In this document: in pieces, positions 26,841-34,022 of the stretch
Numbering within the stretch: position 1 is the first letter of the stretch
Layout: each line of letters opens with the position of its first letter
Source: Flavobacterium sp.
Lineage (GTDB): Bacteria > Bacteroidota > Bacteroidia > Flavobacteriales > Flavobacteriaceae
Direction of reading: 5' to 3'
DNA: 35,620 nt
Assembly (NCBI RefSeq): GCF_013823965.1
Contig: NZ_PNNA01000021.1
Span: forward strand, 1-35,620
Program-made: the position numbers and the translations under genes
The notes under the pieces: generated by a model
Databases searched by the model: none
What the model was told of the DNA's origin: nothing
The model's input: the letters and a program-made list of their open reading frames with translations, nothing else

Positions 26841-28460
26841 ATGAAAAAAATATTCCTTTTTCTGTTTTTGGTTTCAAGTTTTGTGGGCTTTTCCCAAGAA
26901 GATGCTTGGGTATATTTTAAAGACAAACCCGGTTCCCAAACATACTTCGATAATCCGTTGACGATGCTTTCGCAAAGGGCTTTGGATAGAAGGGCAAACC
27001 AAGGAATTGCATTGGATAGCAAGGATATTCCAGTGTATCAACCGTATATTGACCAGGTTATTGCCGCAACCGGAATTACGGTGAAAGCCAAATCCAAATG
27101 GTTTAATTGTGTTCACGTAAATGGTTCTCAGGCTGATATTAATGCGTTAAAAAATTTGTCTTTTGTCGACAATATTGATTTTGCCGATAATTCCATCATT
27201 GCGGCCAAAAAGACGGTGGCCAAAAATGTTAATACCAAACCGGTAAATAAAACTACTAAAACGTCTGTTACGTTTAATTACGGTAATTCAGCCAATCAAA
27301 TCCAAATGTTGAACGGCCATTTATTGCACCAATCCAATTACACGGGAACAGGAAAAATAATTGCCGTGATGGATGGCGGTTTTCCAGGTGTAAACACAGC
27401 TCAACCCTTTGCTAGATTGAGAGACAACAATAAAATTCTTGGTGGATATGATTTTGTAAATAGAAACACTAATTTTTACACTGGAATTTCTCACGGAACT
27501 TCAGTGCTTTCCTTAATGGGCGGATTTACGGAAAATGAACTAGTAGGAACTGCGCCAGATGCTTCCTATTATTTATTTATCACCGAAGATGGAGCCAACG
27601 AGAGTCCGTTAGAATTGTCAAATTGGGTCGAAGCCGCCGAACAAGCCGATTATTTAGGCGTAGACATTATCAATACTTCATTGGGTTATACCACTTTTGA
27701 CAATCCAAATTATAATTTCACCTACAATGACATGAATGGCACAACGACTTTTATTTCAAAAGGATTGGACATTGCTTTCAGTCGTGGAATGATATGCGTG
27801 GTTTCGGCTGGAAATGATGGTAATAATCCTTGGCATTATATTTCTGCTCCCGCAGATGCCACTAATGCATTGACAATTGGCGCCGTAAAAGCTGACGAGA
27901 CTTATGCCACGTTTAGTTCTCAAGGTCCAACTTTTGACGGAAGAGTAAAACCGGATGTAACGGCTCAAGGACAATATCCTTATGTTTCTGACGCTACCGG
28001 AAACATTACGAACAGCGGTAGTGGCACTTCTTATTCAGGTCCCATTGTTGCAGGTATGGTGGCTTGTTTGTGGCAAGCATTGCCATCAAAAACAAATCAA
28101 GAAATCAAACAATTAATTACGCAATCAGCAGATAGATATGCTGCGCCAACTGTAGAATTTGGTTATGGAATTCCCGATTTTAGTTTGGCTTTGTCCAATG
28201 GATTATCGGTTGCCAATGCATCGAAAAATGATTTCGTGGTTTATCCAAACCCTGCCACTGATTCCATTTCGGTTACTTTAGCCGAAGGATTCAAAACAGG
28301 AAATGTTATTCTTTATACTGTTTTGGGACAAAAAGTCTTGGAGGAAAAAATAATATCACAAGCTTCCATCATTTCGATGAAATCCTTGATTAAAGGAACT
28401 TATTTGTATAAAATTGAATCGAATGGTTTTTCCAAGAGCGGAAAAATTGTAAAACAGTAA
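26841..28460 (+). CDS. Secreted S8 (subtilisin-like) serine protease with type IX secretion signal
   Basis: A 539-residue exported protease. The signal peptide is about 1-19 (ending GFSQ), followed by an inhibitor-like pro-region. The catalytic triad is Asp178 (IAVMDGGFPG), His218 (GISHGTSVLSLMGG) and Ser397 (SGTSYSGPIVAG), with the oxyanion region in VSAGNDGNN. The last 70 residues (from VYPNPATDSISV to KSGKIVKQ) form a type A C-terminal domain used for export by the Bacteroidetes type IX secretion system. That domain has the usual order of PNP motif, YTVLGQKV turn and final GTYLYKI...GKIVKQ. The product is therefore expected outside the cell or on its surface. It lies between mnmA and a flavoprotein gene with 23- and 14-base gaps. 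Confidence 0.95.
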   Translation: MKKIFLFLFLVSSFVGFSQEDAWVYFKDKPGSQTYFDNPLTMLSQRALDRRANQGIALDSKDIPVYQPYIDQVIAATGITVKAKSKWFNCVHVNGSQADINALKNLSFVDNIDFADNSIIAAKKTVAKNVNTKPVNKTTKTSVTFNYGNSANQIQMLNGHLLHQSNYTGTGKIIAVMDGGFPGVNTAQPFARLRDNNKILGGYDFVNRNTNFYTGISHGTSVLSLMGGFTENELVGTAPDASYYLFITEDGANESPLELSNWVEAAEQADYLGVDIINTSLGYTTFDNPNYNFTYNDMNGTTTFISKGLDIAFSRGMICVVSAGNDGNNPWHYISAPADATNALTIGAVKADETYATFSSQGPTFDGRVKPDVTAQGQYPYVSDATGNITNSGSGTSYSGPIVAGMVACLWQALPSKTNQEIKQLITQSADRYAAPTVEFGYGIPDFSLALSNGLSVANASKNDFVVYPNPATDSISVTLAEGFKTGNVILYTVLGQKVLEEKIISQASIISMKSLIKGTYLYKIESNGFSKSGKIVKQ

Positions 28461-28474
28461 ATTTCAAAAGTTTA

Positions 28475-29419
28475 ATGAACAAAATCACGCAACTTTTCAA
28501 AATTAAATATCCAATTATTCAAGGAGGAATGATTTGGAATTCGGGTTATAAATTAGCAAGTGCCGTCAGCAATGCCGGTGGTTTGGGATTGATTGGCGCA
28601 GGTTCGATGTATCCCGAAGTGTTGCGGGAACACATTCAAAAATGTAAAAAAGCCACTGATAAACCTTTTGGCGTGAACGTGCCAATGTTGTACCCAAACA
28701 TTCAGGAAATAATGGATATTATTGTTGAAGAAGGCGTGAAAATTGTTTTTACCTCGGCAGGGAATCCAAAAACCTGGACTTCTTTCTTGAAGGAAAAAGG
28801 AATAACCGTGGTTCATGTGGTGAGCAGTTCCATCTTTGCATTGAAAGCGCAAGATGCGGGAGTGGATGCCGTAGTCGCCGAAGGATTTGAAGCTGGAGGT
28901 CACAACGGAAGAGAGGAAACCACCACTTTTACCTTGATTCCGATGGTGAAAGAAAAAATAAAAATTCCGGTAATTGCTGCCGGAGGAATCGCTTCGGGTA
29001 GAGGAATGCTTGCCGCAATGGTTCTTGGTGCCGATGGCGTGCAAGTGGGAAGTCGTTTTGCCGCCTCGATGGAATCATCGGCACACGAAAATTTCAAAAA
29101 TAAAATTATCGAAACCAAGGAAGGGGAGACGCAAGTTACCTTGAAAGAGTTGGCTCCCGTTCGATTGATCAAGAACAAGTTTTACCAAGACGTTCAACAA
29201 TTGTATGCCAAATGTCCAACGAAAGAAGAATTATCGGAACTTTTGGGCAGGGCAAGGGCAAAACACGGAATGTTTGAAGGCGATTTAGAGGAAGGCGAAC
29301 TCGAAATAGGTCAAATAGCAGGATTAATTCATGATATAAAACCAGCTGCGGAAATTGTTTTTGAAATGATTGCCGAGTTTGAATTGGCCAAAAATGATGT
29401 GGCAAAATTTAATTTCTAG
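28475..29419 (+). CDS. FabK / nitronate monooxygenase-family flavoprotein
   Basis: A 314-residue FMN-dependent TIM-barrel enzyme. KYPIIQGGMIW and SNAGGLGLIGAGSM at the N-terminus, the EGFEAGGHNGRE motif with His143, and VIAAGGIASGRGMLAAMVLG with GADGVQVGSRFAAS (phosphate binding) are typical of the 2-nitropropane dioxygenase-like family. His143 lines up with the catalytic His144 of FabK, so enoyl-ACP reductase activity is as likely as nitronate oxidation. The two cannot be separated here. It is 14 bases after the protease gene, so probably in the same transcript. Confidence 0.9.
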   Translation: MNKITQLFKIKYPIIQGGMIWNSGYKLASAVSNAGGLGLIGAGSMYPEVLREHIQKCKKATDKPFGVNVPMLYPNIQEIMDIIVEEGVKIVFTSAGNPKTWTSFLKEKGITVVHVVSSSIFALKAQDAGVDAVVAEGFEAGGHNGREETTTFTLIPMVKEKIKIPVIAAGGIASGRGMLAAMVLGADGVQVGSRFAASMESSAHENFKNKIIETKEGETQVTLKELAPVRLIKNKFYQDVQQLYAKCPTKEELSELLGRARAKHGMFEGDLEEGELEIGQIAGLIHDIKPAAEIVFEMIAEFELAKNDVAKFNF

Positions 29420-29432
29420 TTTCAAATTTTAT

Positions 29433-29440
29433 TACTTTTG
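29433..29440 (+). promoter_or_regulatory. Candidate promoter for the small secreted protein
   Basis: TACTTTTG matches TAnnTTTG. A TTTC at 29413-29416 could serve as a weak -33 with a 16-base spacer. The ATG is 24 bases downstream at 29464. Confidence 0.45.
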
Positions 29441-29463
29441 ACTGCGTACTAATTTTATACATA

Positions 29464-29880
29464 ATGACGAAAATAAAAATAATTATTGTTTTGGTGTTTC
29501 TTGTAATGGGTTTGCAACATTCCTACAGTCAAACTTACAAGTTTAAAACTTCTGGTTTTAGCGTTATGGAAAAAGACCAAAAAGGGAAATGGGGCAAATG
29601 GTCCGACTTGAATTTGGTCAATATTTTGGTAAAATTAGATACTGACAAAAGCCGAATTATTGTCAATTCCGAGATTATTCAATTGTTCGAAATTATAGAA
29701 TATCAGCCTCTGGAAGAGAGCGAAACCGACAGTGTTTATACGTTTACCTGCAAGGACAATAATGGTGACGATTGCACGCTTTCGATAATTACGAGAAAGA
29801 AACAAGACAACAGGAAGCAGCTTTACATTAATTATGACAACCGGATTATTGTCTATAATATTTCAAATTATCATTCATAG
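29464..29880 (+). CDS. Small secreted protein of unknown function
   Basis: A 138-residue protein with a clear signal peptide (about 1-22, MGLQHSYSQ at the cleavage end), so exported to the periplasm or beyond. The mature part is about 115 residues of mixed charge with alternating hydrophobic residues, suggesting beta structure. Two cysteines occur, in TFTCKDNNGDDCTLSII, and could form a disulfide. I do not recognise the family. It has its own promoter-like element and is followed by a 98-base gap and another promoter-like element, so it is probably a single-gene unit. Confidence 0.8.
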   Translation: MTKIKIIIVLVFLVMGLQHSYSQTYKFKTSGFSVMEKDQKGKWGKWSDLNLVNILVKLDTDKSRIIVNSEIIQLFEIIEYQPLEESETDSVYTFTCKDNNGDDCTLSIITRKKQDNRKQLYINYDNRIIVYNISNYHS

Positions 29881-29951
29881 CCATAGAATAAGAAATGATT
29901 AATTTTTAATTATAAAAGTTCTTTTAATTCCGTTTCTAATTATCTAAGATG

Positions 29952-29959
29952 TATTTTTG
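29952..29959 (+). promoter_or_regulatory. Candidate promoter for the alkaline phosphatase gene
   Basis: TATTTTTG matches TAnnTTTG, 19 bases before the ATG at 29979. TTTC at 29933-29936 is a possible weak -33 (spacer 15). Confidence 0.45.
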
Positions 29960-29978
29960 TCTAAATAAAAAGTGTATT

Positions 29979-31595
29979 ATGAAAAAGTTGTTTTTAATGT
30001 TGTCATTTGTTGTGATCATGAATGTTCAAGCGCAAGAACGCCCAAAGTTAGTGGTTGGAATTGTGGTCGATCAGATGAAAATGGAGTATTTGTATCGTTT
30101 TTCGGATGATTTTTCCGCTAATGGTTTCAAGCGTTTGATGAACAAAGGATATGTCTTTCACAACGCCCATTTTAATTATATGCCGACTTATACTGCTCCC
30201 GGACACGCTTCCATTTATACTGGAACAACACCTTCCGTAAATGGAATTGTCGGAAATGAGTGGTTCAGCAGGAAGTTGGGAAAATCAATGTATTGCACGG
30301 ATGATGCTTCGGTAAAAACCATTGGAGAGGGAAGTGAAAAAGAAGGAGCAATGTCTCCAAAAAACTTGTTAAGCACGACCATTACTGACGAATTGCGATT
30401 GGGAACCAACTTCAATGGAAAAGTAATCGGAATGAGTCTAAAAGACCGTGGAGCAATTTTGCCGGCGGGACATTTTGCCAATTGGGCTTTTTGGTTCAGC
30501 AGCACCGGAGCGTTTATTTCGAGCACGTTTTATGGTGAAAAGCTACCGGATTGGGTAACTCAATTTAATAACGAGAAAAACTATTTGCCTTACATCAACA
30601 ATGGTTGGAGTTTGTTGAAACCAGCGGCTGATTACAACGAAAGTCTACCTGATGACAATCCTTATGAGGGCAAATTATACAATTGCGAAAAACCGGTTTT
30701 TCCATACAATCTCAAAGAAATGTATGATAAAAACGATGCCGGCGTTATGCGTTCCACTCCATTTGGAAATAATTTATTGGCTGATTTTGCCAAGAAAGCC
30801 ATCGAAAAAGAAGCATTGGGAAAAGACAACGTAACCGATTTTCTGACCGTTAGTTTTTCGTCAACAGATTACGTGGGTCATATTTTGGGACCAAGATCAA
30901 TGGAATTGCAAGATACATACTTGCGATTGGACTTGACGATTGCCGACTTTTTAGACTATTTGGACAAGACCGTTGGCAAAGATAATTACTTGCTTTTCTT
31001 GACAGCCGATCATGCTTGTGCCGAAAATGCAGCTCATTTGAAAGACCATAAATACGATGTTAAAAATATTCCGTCGAAAGATATTTTTAAATCTTTGAAA
31101 GAATTTTCGACAACTGCTTTTGGCGTAAACCTAGTTGTGGAATATTCTAATTTTAATGTTTATTTGAACAAGGAATTAATCAAAACCAAAGGTTTGGAAT
31201 TGGTTAAAGTAAAACAAGATTTCAAAGCATTTTTGATGTCGCAGGAACAAGTAAAAAAAGTCTATACAGAAGAAGATATTTTGGCTTCGACAGGAAATGA
31301 TTTCTACTTGAATTTTATTGCCAATGGTTATGATGTTACCCAAAACGGCGATTTGGTCGTATTGGACAAACCTGGATATATTGAATACGGTGCAACGGGA
31401 ACCTCTCACGGAACACCTTATGCTTATGACACGCATGCTCCTTTGCTATTTTATGGTTGGAAAATAAAACCGGGAGAAAGTTTTGACAAAAAAGAAATTA
31501 CTCAAATTGCTCCAACACTGGCTCTAAAACTAAAAATCGAAATGCCAAACGGCACGGAAAGCAAGGTTTTGGAAGAAGTTTTGCAAGAGAAATAA
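29979..31595 (+). CDS. PafA-like alkaline phosphatase (periplasmic phosphomonoesterase)
   Basis: A 538-residue member of the alkaline phosphatase superfamily. The signal peptide is about 1-20 (ending NVQAQ). The presumed nucleophile is Thr72 in YTAPGHASIYTG. Asn93 (VGNEWF) and Lys155/Arg157 (SLKDRG) match PafA residues Asn100, Lys162 and Arg164 with a constant offset of 7, as does Thr72 with Thr79. Metal ligands are visible in VVDQM, SSTDYVGHILG, TADHACAENA and the His of TGTSHGTPY or DTHAP. This set is that of monoesterases such as PafA, which release phosphate from organic phosphomonoesters. The frame is open to 29949, but that start would fall inside the promoter box, and the ATG at 29979 gives the signal peptide. 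Confidence 0.93.
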   Translation: MKKLFLMLSFVVIMNVQAQERPKLVVGIVVDQMKMEYLYRFSDDFSANGFKRLMNKGYVFHNAHFNYMPTYTAPGHASIYTGTTPSVNGIVGNEWFSRKLGKSMYCTDDASVKTIGEGSEKEGAMSPKNLLSTTITDELRLGTNFNGKVIGMSLKDRGAILPAGHFANWAFWFSSTGAFISSTFYGEKLPDWVTQFNNEKNYLPYINNGWSLLKPAADYNESLPDDNPYEGKLYNCEKPVFPYNLKEMYDKNDAGVMRSTPFGNNLLADFAKKAIEKEALGKDNVTDFLTVSFSSTDYVGHILGPRSMELQDTYLRLDLTIADFLDYLDKTVGKDNYLLFLTADHACAENAAHLKDHKYDVKNIPSKDIFKSLKEFSTTAFGVNLVVEYSNFNVYLNKELIKTKGLELVKVKQDFKAFLMSQEQVKKVYTEEDILASTGNDFYLNFIANGYDVTQNGDLVVLDKPGYIEYGATGTSHGTPYAYDTHAPLLFYGWKIKPGESFDKKEITQIAPTLALKLKIEMPNGTESKVLEEVLQEK

Positions 31596-31617
31596 CAAGT
31601 TAGTTTATCCTTTTATA

Positions 31618-31656
31618 AAGAAATCCCATTTCATTTTTATTGAAATGGGATTTCTT
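31618..31656. terminator. Hairpin between convergent phosphatase and lipoprotein genes
   Basis: AAGAAATCCCATTTCA and TGAAATGGGATTTCTT make a perfect 16-bp stem around a 7-base loop. It lies in the gap of two convergent genes and likely ends both transcripts, though neither strand has a strict T-run. Its core is the same as in the hairpin at 32578-32611. Confidence 0.7.
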
Positions 31657-31693
31657 AATTTATAAAAAAAAACTGAAGTACGGAGTTGTATGC

Positions 31694-32419
31694 TTATTTA
31701 ACGACAGTGGCATCCTCAATGAGAATGTCATATTTATAGCCTGATCCTAAATCTTTATTTAAAATAACCGTACCTTTTAAAGTCACTATTTCGTCTACTT
31801 TTACTTTTTCTAGACTGGTAACTGTAATGTCATTAAATCCGTTGTAACTTGTCCCGTCTTGTAGGTGAATCCAATTTTTAGACATGATTTCTGGCATAAA
31901 TTTGATCACTTTACCGGTTATGATAACGGTTTTACCTTCTAATTTATCCTTTCCAGAAAACAAATCGTGCATCGAGATAGCTCCTTTGGCCAAAATAATT
32001 CCTTTTGACAATTCGGTGTCTGGAATCATGTTTTTAGGATTGATTTTGGTTTCAGTTACTGCCGGTGCTTCAGGATCTATCAATCTTTCTACAAAAAGTA
32101 CGGAATCAAAAGTTTTTTTTAAATCTTTGCTTTCAAATTTTTTCATCTCCATTCCGCCTTCATAGGTATAAGTTTTTCCAACTTTCACTTCAGTTTTCGG
32201 GATGGCAATCCAATATTCTTTTTCACCTTCGGTAGCTAAAAGATAGGTGTAAGCGGTTGCATTTAAAATCTCTTTGACTGTAATTTGATGTGAATTCGCA
32301 TTTTCCTTGACTGCCTCCGCAGCCTTTACAGGTTCAGTTTTCTCGTTGTTTGGTTTGCATTGAACTAAAACCAATAGCGCCACTAAACTTGTTGCGCTCC
32401 AAATTATCAATTTTTTCAT
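31694..32419 (-). CDS. Lipoprotein with OB-fold (NrfJ-like) domains
   Basis: A 241-residue lipoprotein. The signal peptide ends in the lipobox LVQC (Cys21), and a low-complexity Glu/Lys/Ala linker follows. A first domain (about 44-115) has the pattern ILNATAYTYLLATEGEKEYW, then KVGKTYTYEGGMEMKKF, as in NrfJ-related proteins. A second domain (about 140-241) with IITGKVIKFMPEIMSKNWIH reads as another OB-fold. Both are small beta barrels that often bind ligands or act in respiratory enzyme maturation. No haem or metal motif is seen. The function is unknown. It is convergent with the phosphatase gene and separated from lysA by a terminator, so it is transcribed alone. Confidence 0.8.
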   Translation of the reverse strand: MKKLIIWSATSLVALLVLVQCKPNNEKTEPVKAAEAVKENANSHQITVKEILNATAYTYLLATEGEKEYWIAIPKTEVKVGKTYTYEGGMEMKKFESKDLKKTFDSVLFVERLIDPEAPAVTETKINPKNMIPDTELSKGIILAKGAISMHDLFSGKDKLEGKTVIITGKVIKFMPEIMSKNWIHLQDGTSYNGFNDITVTSLEKVKVDEIVTLKGTVILNKDLGSGYKYDILIEDATVVK

Positions 32420-32534
32420 TTTTGTGGGATTTATTTATCGAAGTAAATTTAACTAATTAAAATACTATTAAATATGATAAATCTCACTTTCTGATTTATA
32501 AAAGGGTATTGCCGTTTTATCTTTTTCATTCAGG

Positions 32535-32562
32535 ATTTTGATTTTTTATTTGAAATCAAAAT
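32535..32562. repeat. AT-rich inverted repeat between lipoprotein gene and lysA
   Basis: ATTTTGATTT (32535-32544) and AAATCAAAAT (32553-32562) are perfect 10-base arms around 8 bases. It lies upstream of the lipoprotein gene and downstream of lysA. It could be a minor structure or a binding site. The rest of the 200-base gap is AT-rich with only a weak -7-like TAAATTTA (32444-32451, minus strand) for the lipoprotein gene. Confidence 0.3.
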
Positions 32563-32577
32563 TTATTTCGCCAAAAA

Positions 32578-32611
32578 AAATCCCATTTCTTTTTTCATTG
32601 AAATGGGATTT
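32578..32611 (-). terminator. Terminator of lysA
   Basis: AAATCCCATTTC (32578-32589) and GAAATGGGATTT (32600-32611) form a 12-bp stem. Read on the minus strand it ends in eight T. It begins 9 bases after the lysA stop. Confidence 0.88.
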
Positions 32612-32619
32612 GTAATTTA

Positions 32620-33840
32620 TTATATTGTTGCCGTTTCAACCGGCAGCTGAATTTGATTTTTCAGTAAATCTTCAAAGGATTCGTGCGCTCGGATTAAGTG
32701 CCCTTGGCCTTTAATCCATAATACCTCTGCAGGTTTGTAGCGCGAATTGTAGTTCGATGACATCGAGAAGCAATAGGCTCCCGCATTTCTAAAACTTAAA
32801 ATATCACCTTCGTTAATTTCTGCAATTCTACGGTTACTGGCAAAAGTGTCTGTTTCGCAAATGTATCCCACAACAGAGTAAAATCGCTCTTTTCCTTTTG
32901 GATTTGAAATATTGTCAATATGATGTTGTGAACCATAAAACATTGGTCGAATCAAGTGATTGAAACCACTGTCAATTCCTGCAAAAACTGTTGATGTTGT
33001 TTGCTTAACCACATTTACTTTGGCCAAAAAGTAACCTGCTTCACTTACCAAGAATTTTCCCGGTTCAAAAATCAGGGTTAAATCTTTTCCGTATTCGGCA
33101 CAAAAGGAGTTGAATCTTTTGGATAATTTGTTGCCTAATTCTTCAATGTCGGTTTCAATATCATCTTTTTTGTAAGGTACTTTGAAACCGCTTCCAAAGT
33201 CCAAGAAATCAAGATTTTTGAAGTTTTTGGCTACGTCAAATAAAATTTCGGCAGCATATAAAAACACTTCAATATCCAAAATATCAGAACCCGTATGCAT
33301 GTGGATTCCAACGATATTCATTTTTGTGTTTTCAACAATGCGCAACAAATGAGGCAATTGATGAATCGAAATTCCAAATTTACTATCGATATGTCCTACA
33401 GAAATATTAGTGTTTCCACCAGCCATTACGTGTGGATTGATGCGAATACAAACCGGCACGTTTGGATATTTGGTTCCAAATTGTTCCAATATCGACAGGT
33501 TGTCAATATTGATTTGGACTCCCATTGCAGAAACCTCTTCGATTTCTTCGAGAGAAACACCATTTGGCGTAAAAAATATTTGATCGGGAGAATATCCTGC
33601 GTGAAGCCCGAGTTGAACTTCTTGAATTGAAACAGCATCCAAACAAGAACCCATGTCTCTCAATAATTGAAGAATGGCTATGTTTGACAAGGCTTTCATG
33701 GCATAATTGATTCGCAACTTTTCTACTTTCGAGAAAGCTTTTGTCAATCTTTTATATTGTGATTGGATTTTTTCGGCATCATATACATATAATGGAGTTC
33801 CAAATTTTTCGGCTAATTGTACTAAATCTTTTGCTTGCAT
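32620..33840 (-). CDS. lysA: Diaminopimelate decarboxylase
   Basis: A 406-residue PLP enzyme (fold type III) that converts meso-diaminopimelate to L-lysine. The PLP lysine is Lys49 in INYAMKALSN. Also seen are HMHTGSDI, FEPGKFLVSEAG, the CETDTFAS motif with the active-site Cys, and GAYCFSMSSNYNSR at the C-terminus. The start is uncertain: ATGs at 33849 and 33840 and a TTG at 33858 are in frame. A strong promoter (33855-33886) predicts transcription starting near 33850, so the TTG lies in the promoter, the ATG at 33849 would be leaderless, and the ATG at 33840 would have a leader of about 10 bases. I chose 33840. Confidence 0.95.
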   Translation of the reverse strand: MQAKDLVQLAEKFGTPLYVYDAEKIQSQYKRLTKAFSKVEKLRINYAMKALSNIAILQLLRDMGSCLDAVSIQEVQLGLHAGYSPDQIFFTPNGVSLEEIEEVSAMGVQINIDNLSILEQFGTKYPNVPVCIRINPHVMAGGNTNISVGHIDSKFGISIHQLPHLLRIVENTKMNIVGIHMHTGSDILDIEVFLYAAEILFDVAKNFKNLDFLDFGSGFKVPYKKDDIETDIEELGNKLSKRFNSFCAEYGKDLTLIFEPGKFLVSEAGYFLAKVNVVKQTTSTVFAGIDSGFNHLIRPMFYGSQHHIDNISNPKGKERFYSVVGYICETDTFASNRRIAEINEGDILSFRNAGAYCFSMSSNYNSRYKPAEVLWIKGQGHLIRAHESFEDLLKNQIQLPVETATI

Positions 33841-33854
33841 CGTATACATTTTTG

Positions 33855-33886
33855 GCAAATTTATTATTCTTTATTGATACACACAA
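33855..33886 (-). promoter_or_regulatory. lysA promoter (complete Bacteroidetes consensus)
   Basis: The minus strand reads TTG (33886-33884), a 20-base spacer, then TAAATTTGC (33863-33855). This is the best full match in the window to the TTG-N17-20-TAnnTTTGC consensus of the flavobacterial housekeeping sigma factor. Confidence 0.7.
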
Positions 33887-33970
33887 GCATAAAGTTTAAA
33901 AATAACAAAATATAACAAAATGTTCAATAAATAACATTTGTTGTAGTTTTTTGATATTTTTTTTTAAATA

Positions 33971-34003
33971 AAAAACCCTTGAAATTATTTTTCAAGGGTT
34001 TTT
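33971..34003. terminator. Terminator of gltBD
   Basis: AAAAACCCTTGAAA and TTTCAAGGGTTTTT form a 14-bp stem around 5 bases. On the minus strand a T-rich run follows. It lies 19 bases after the gltD stop. Confidence 0.88.
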
Positions 34004-34022
34004 AGAATTTTTATTTTTTACA

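Noticed and set aside
28553..29044. Open frame of 163 codons on the minus strand inside the FabK-like gene
   Set aside because: It is His/Phe/Ser-rich shadow sequence of a gene with conserved motifs in the other strand.
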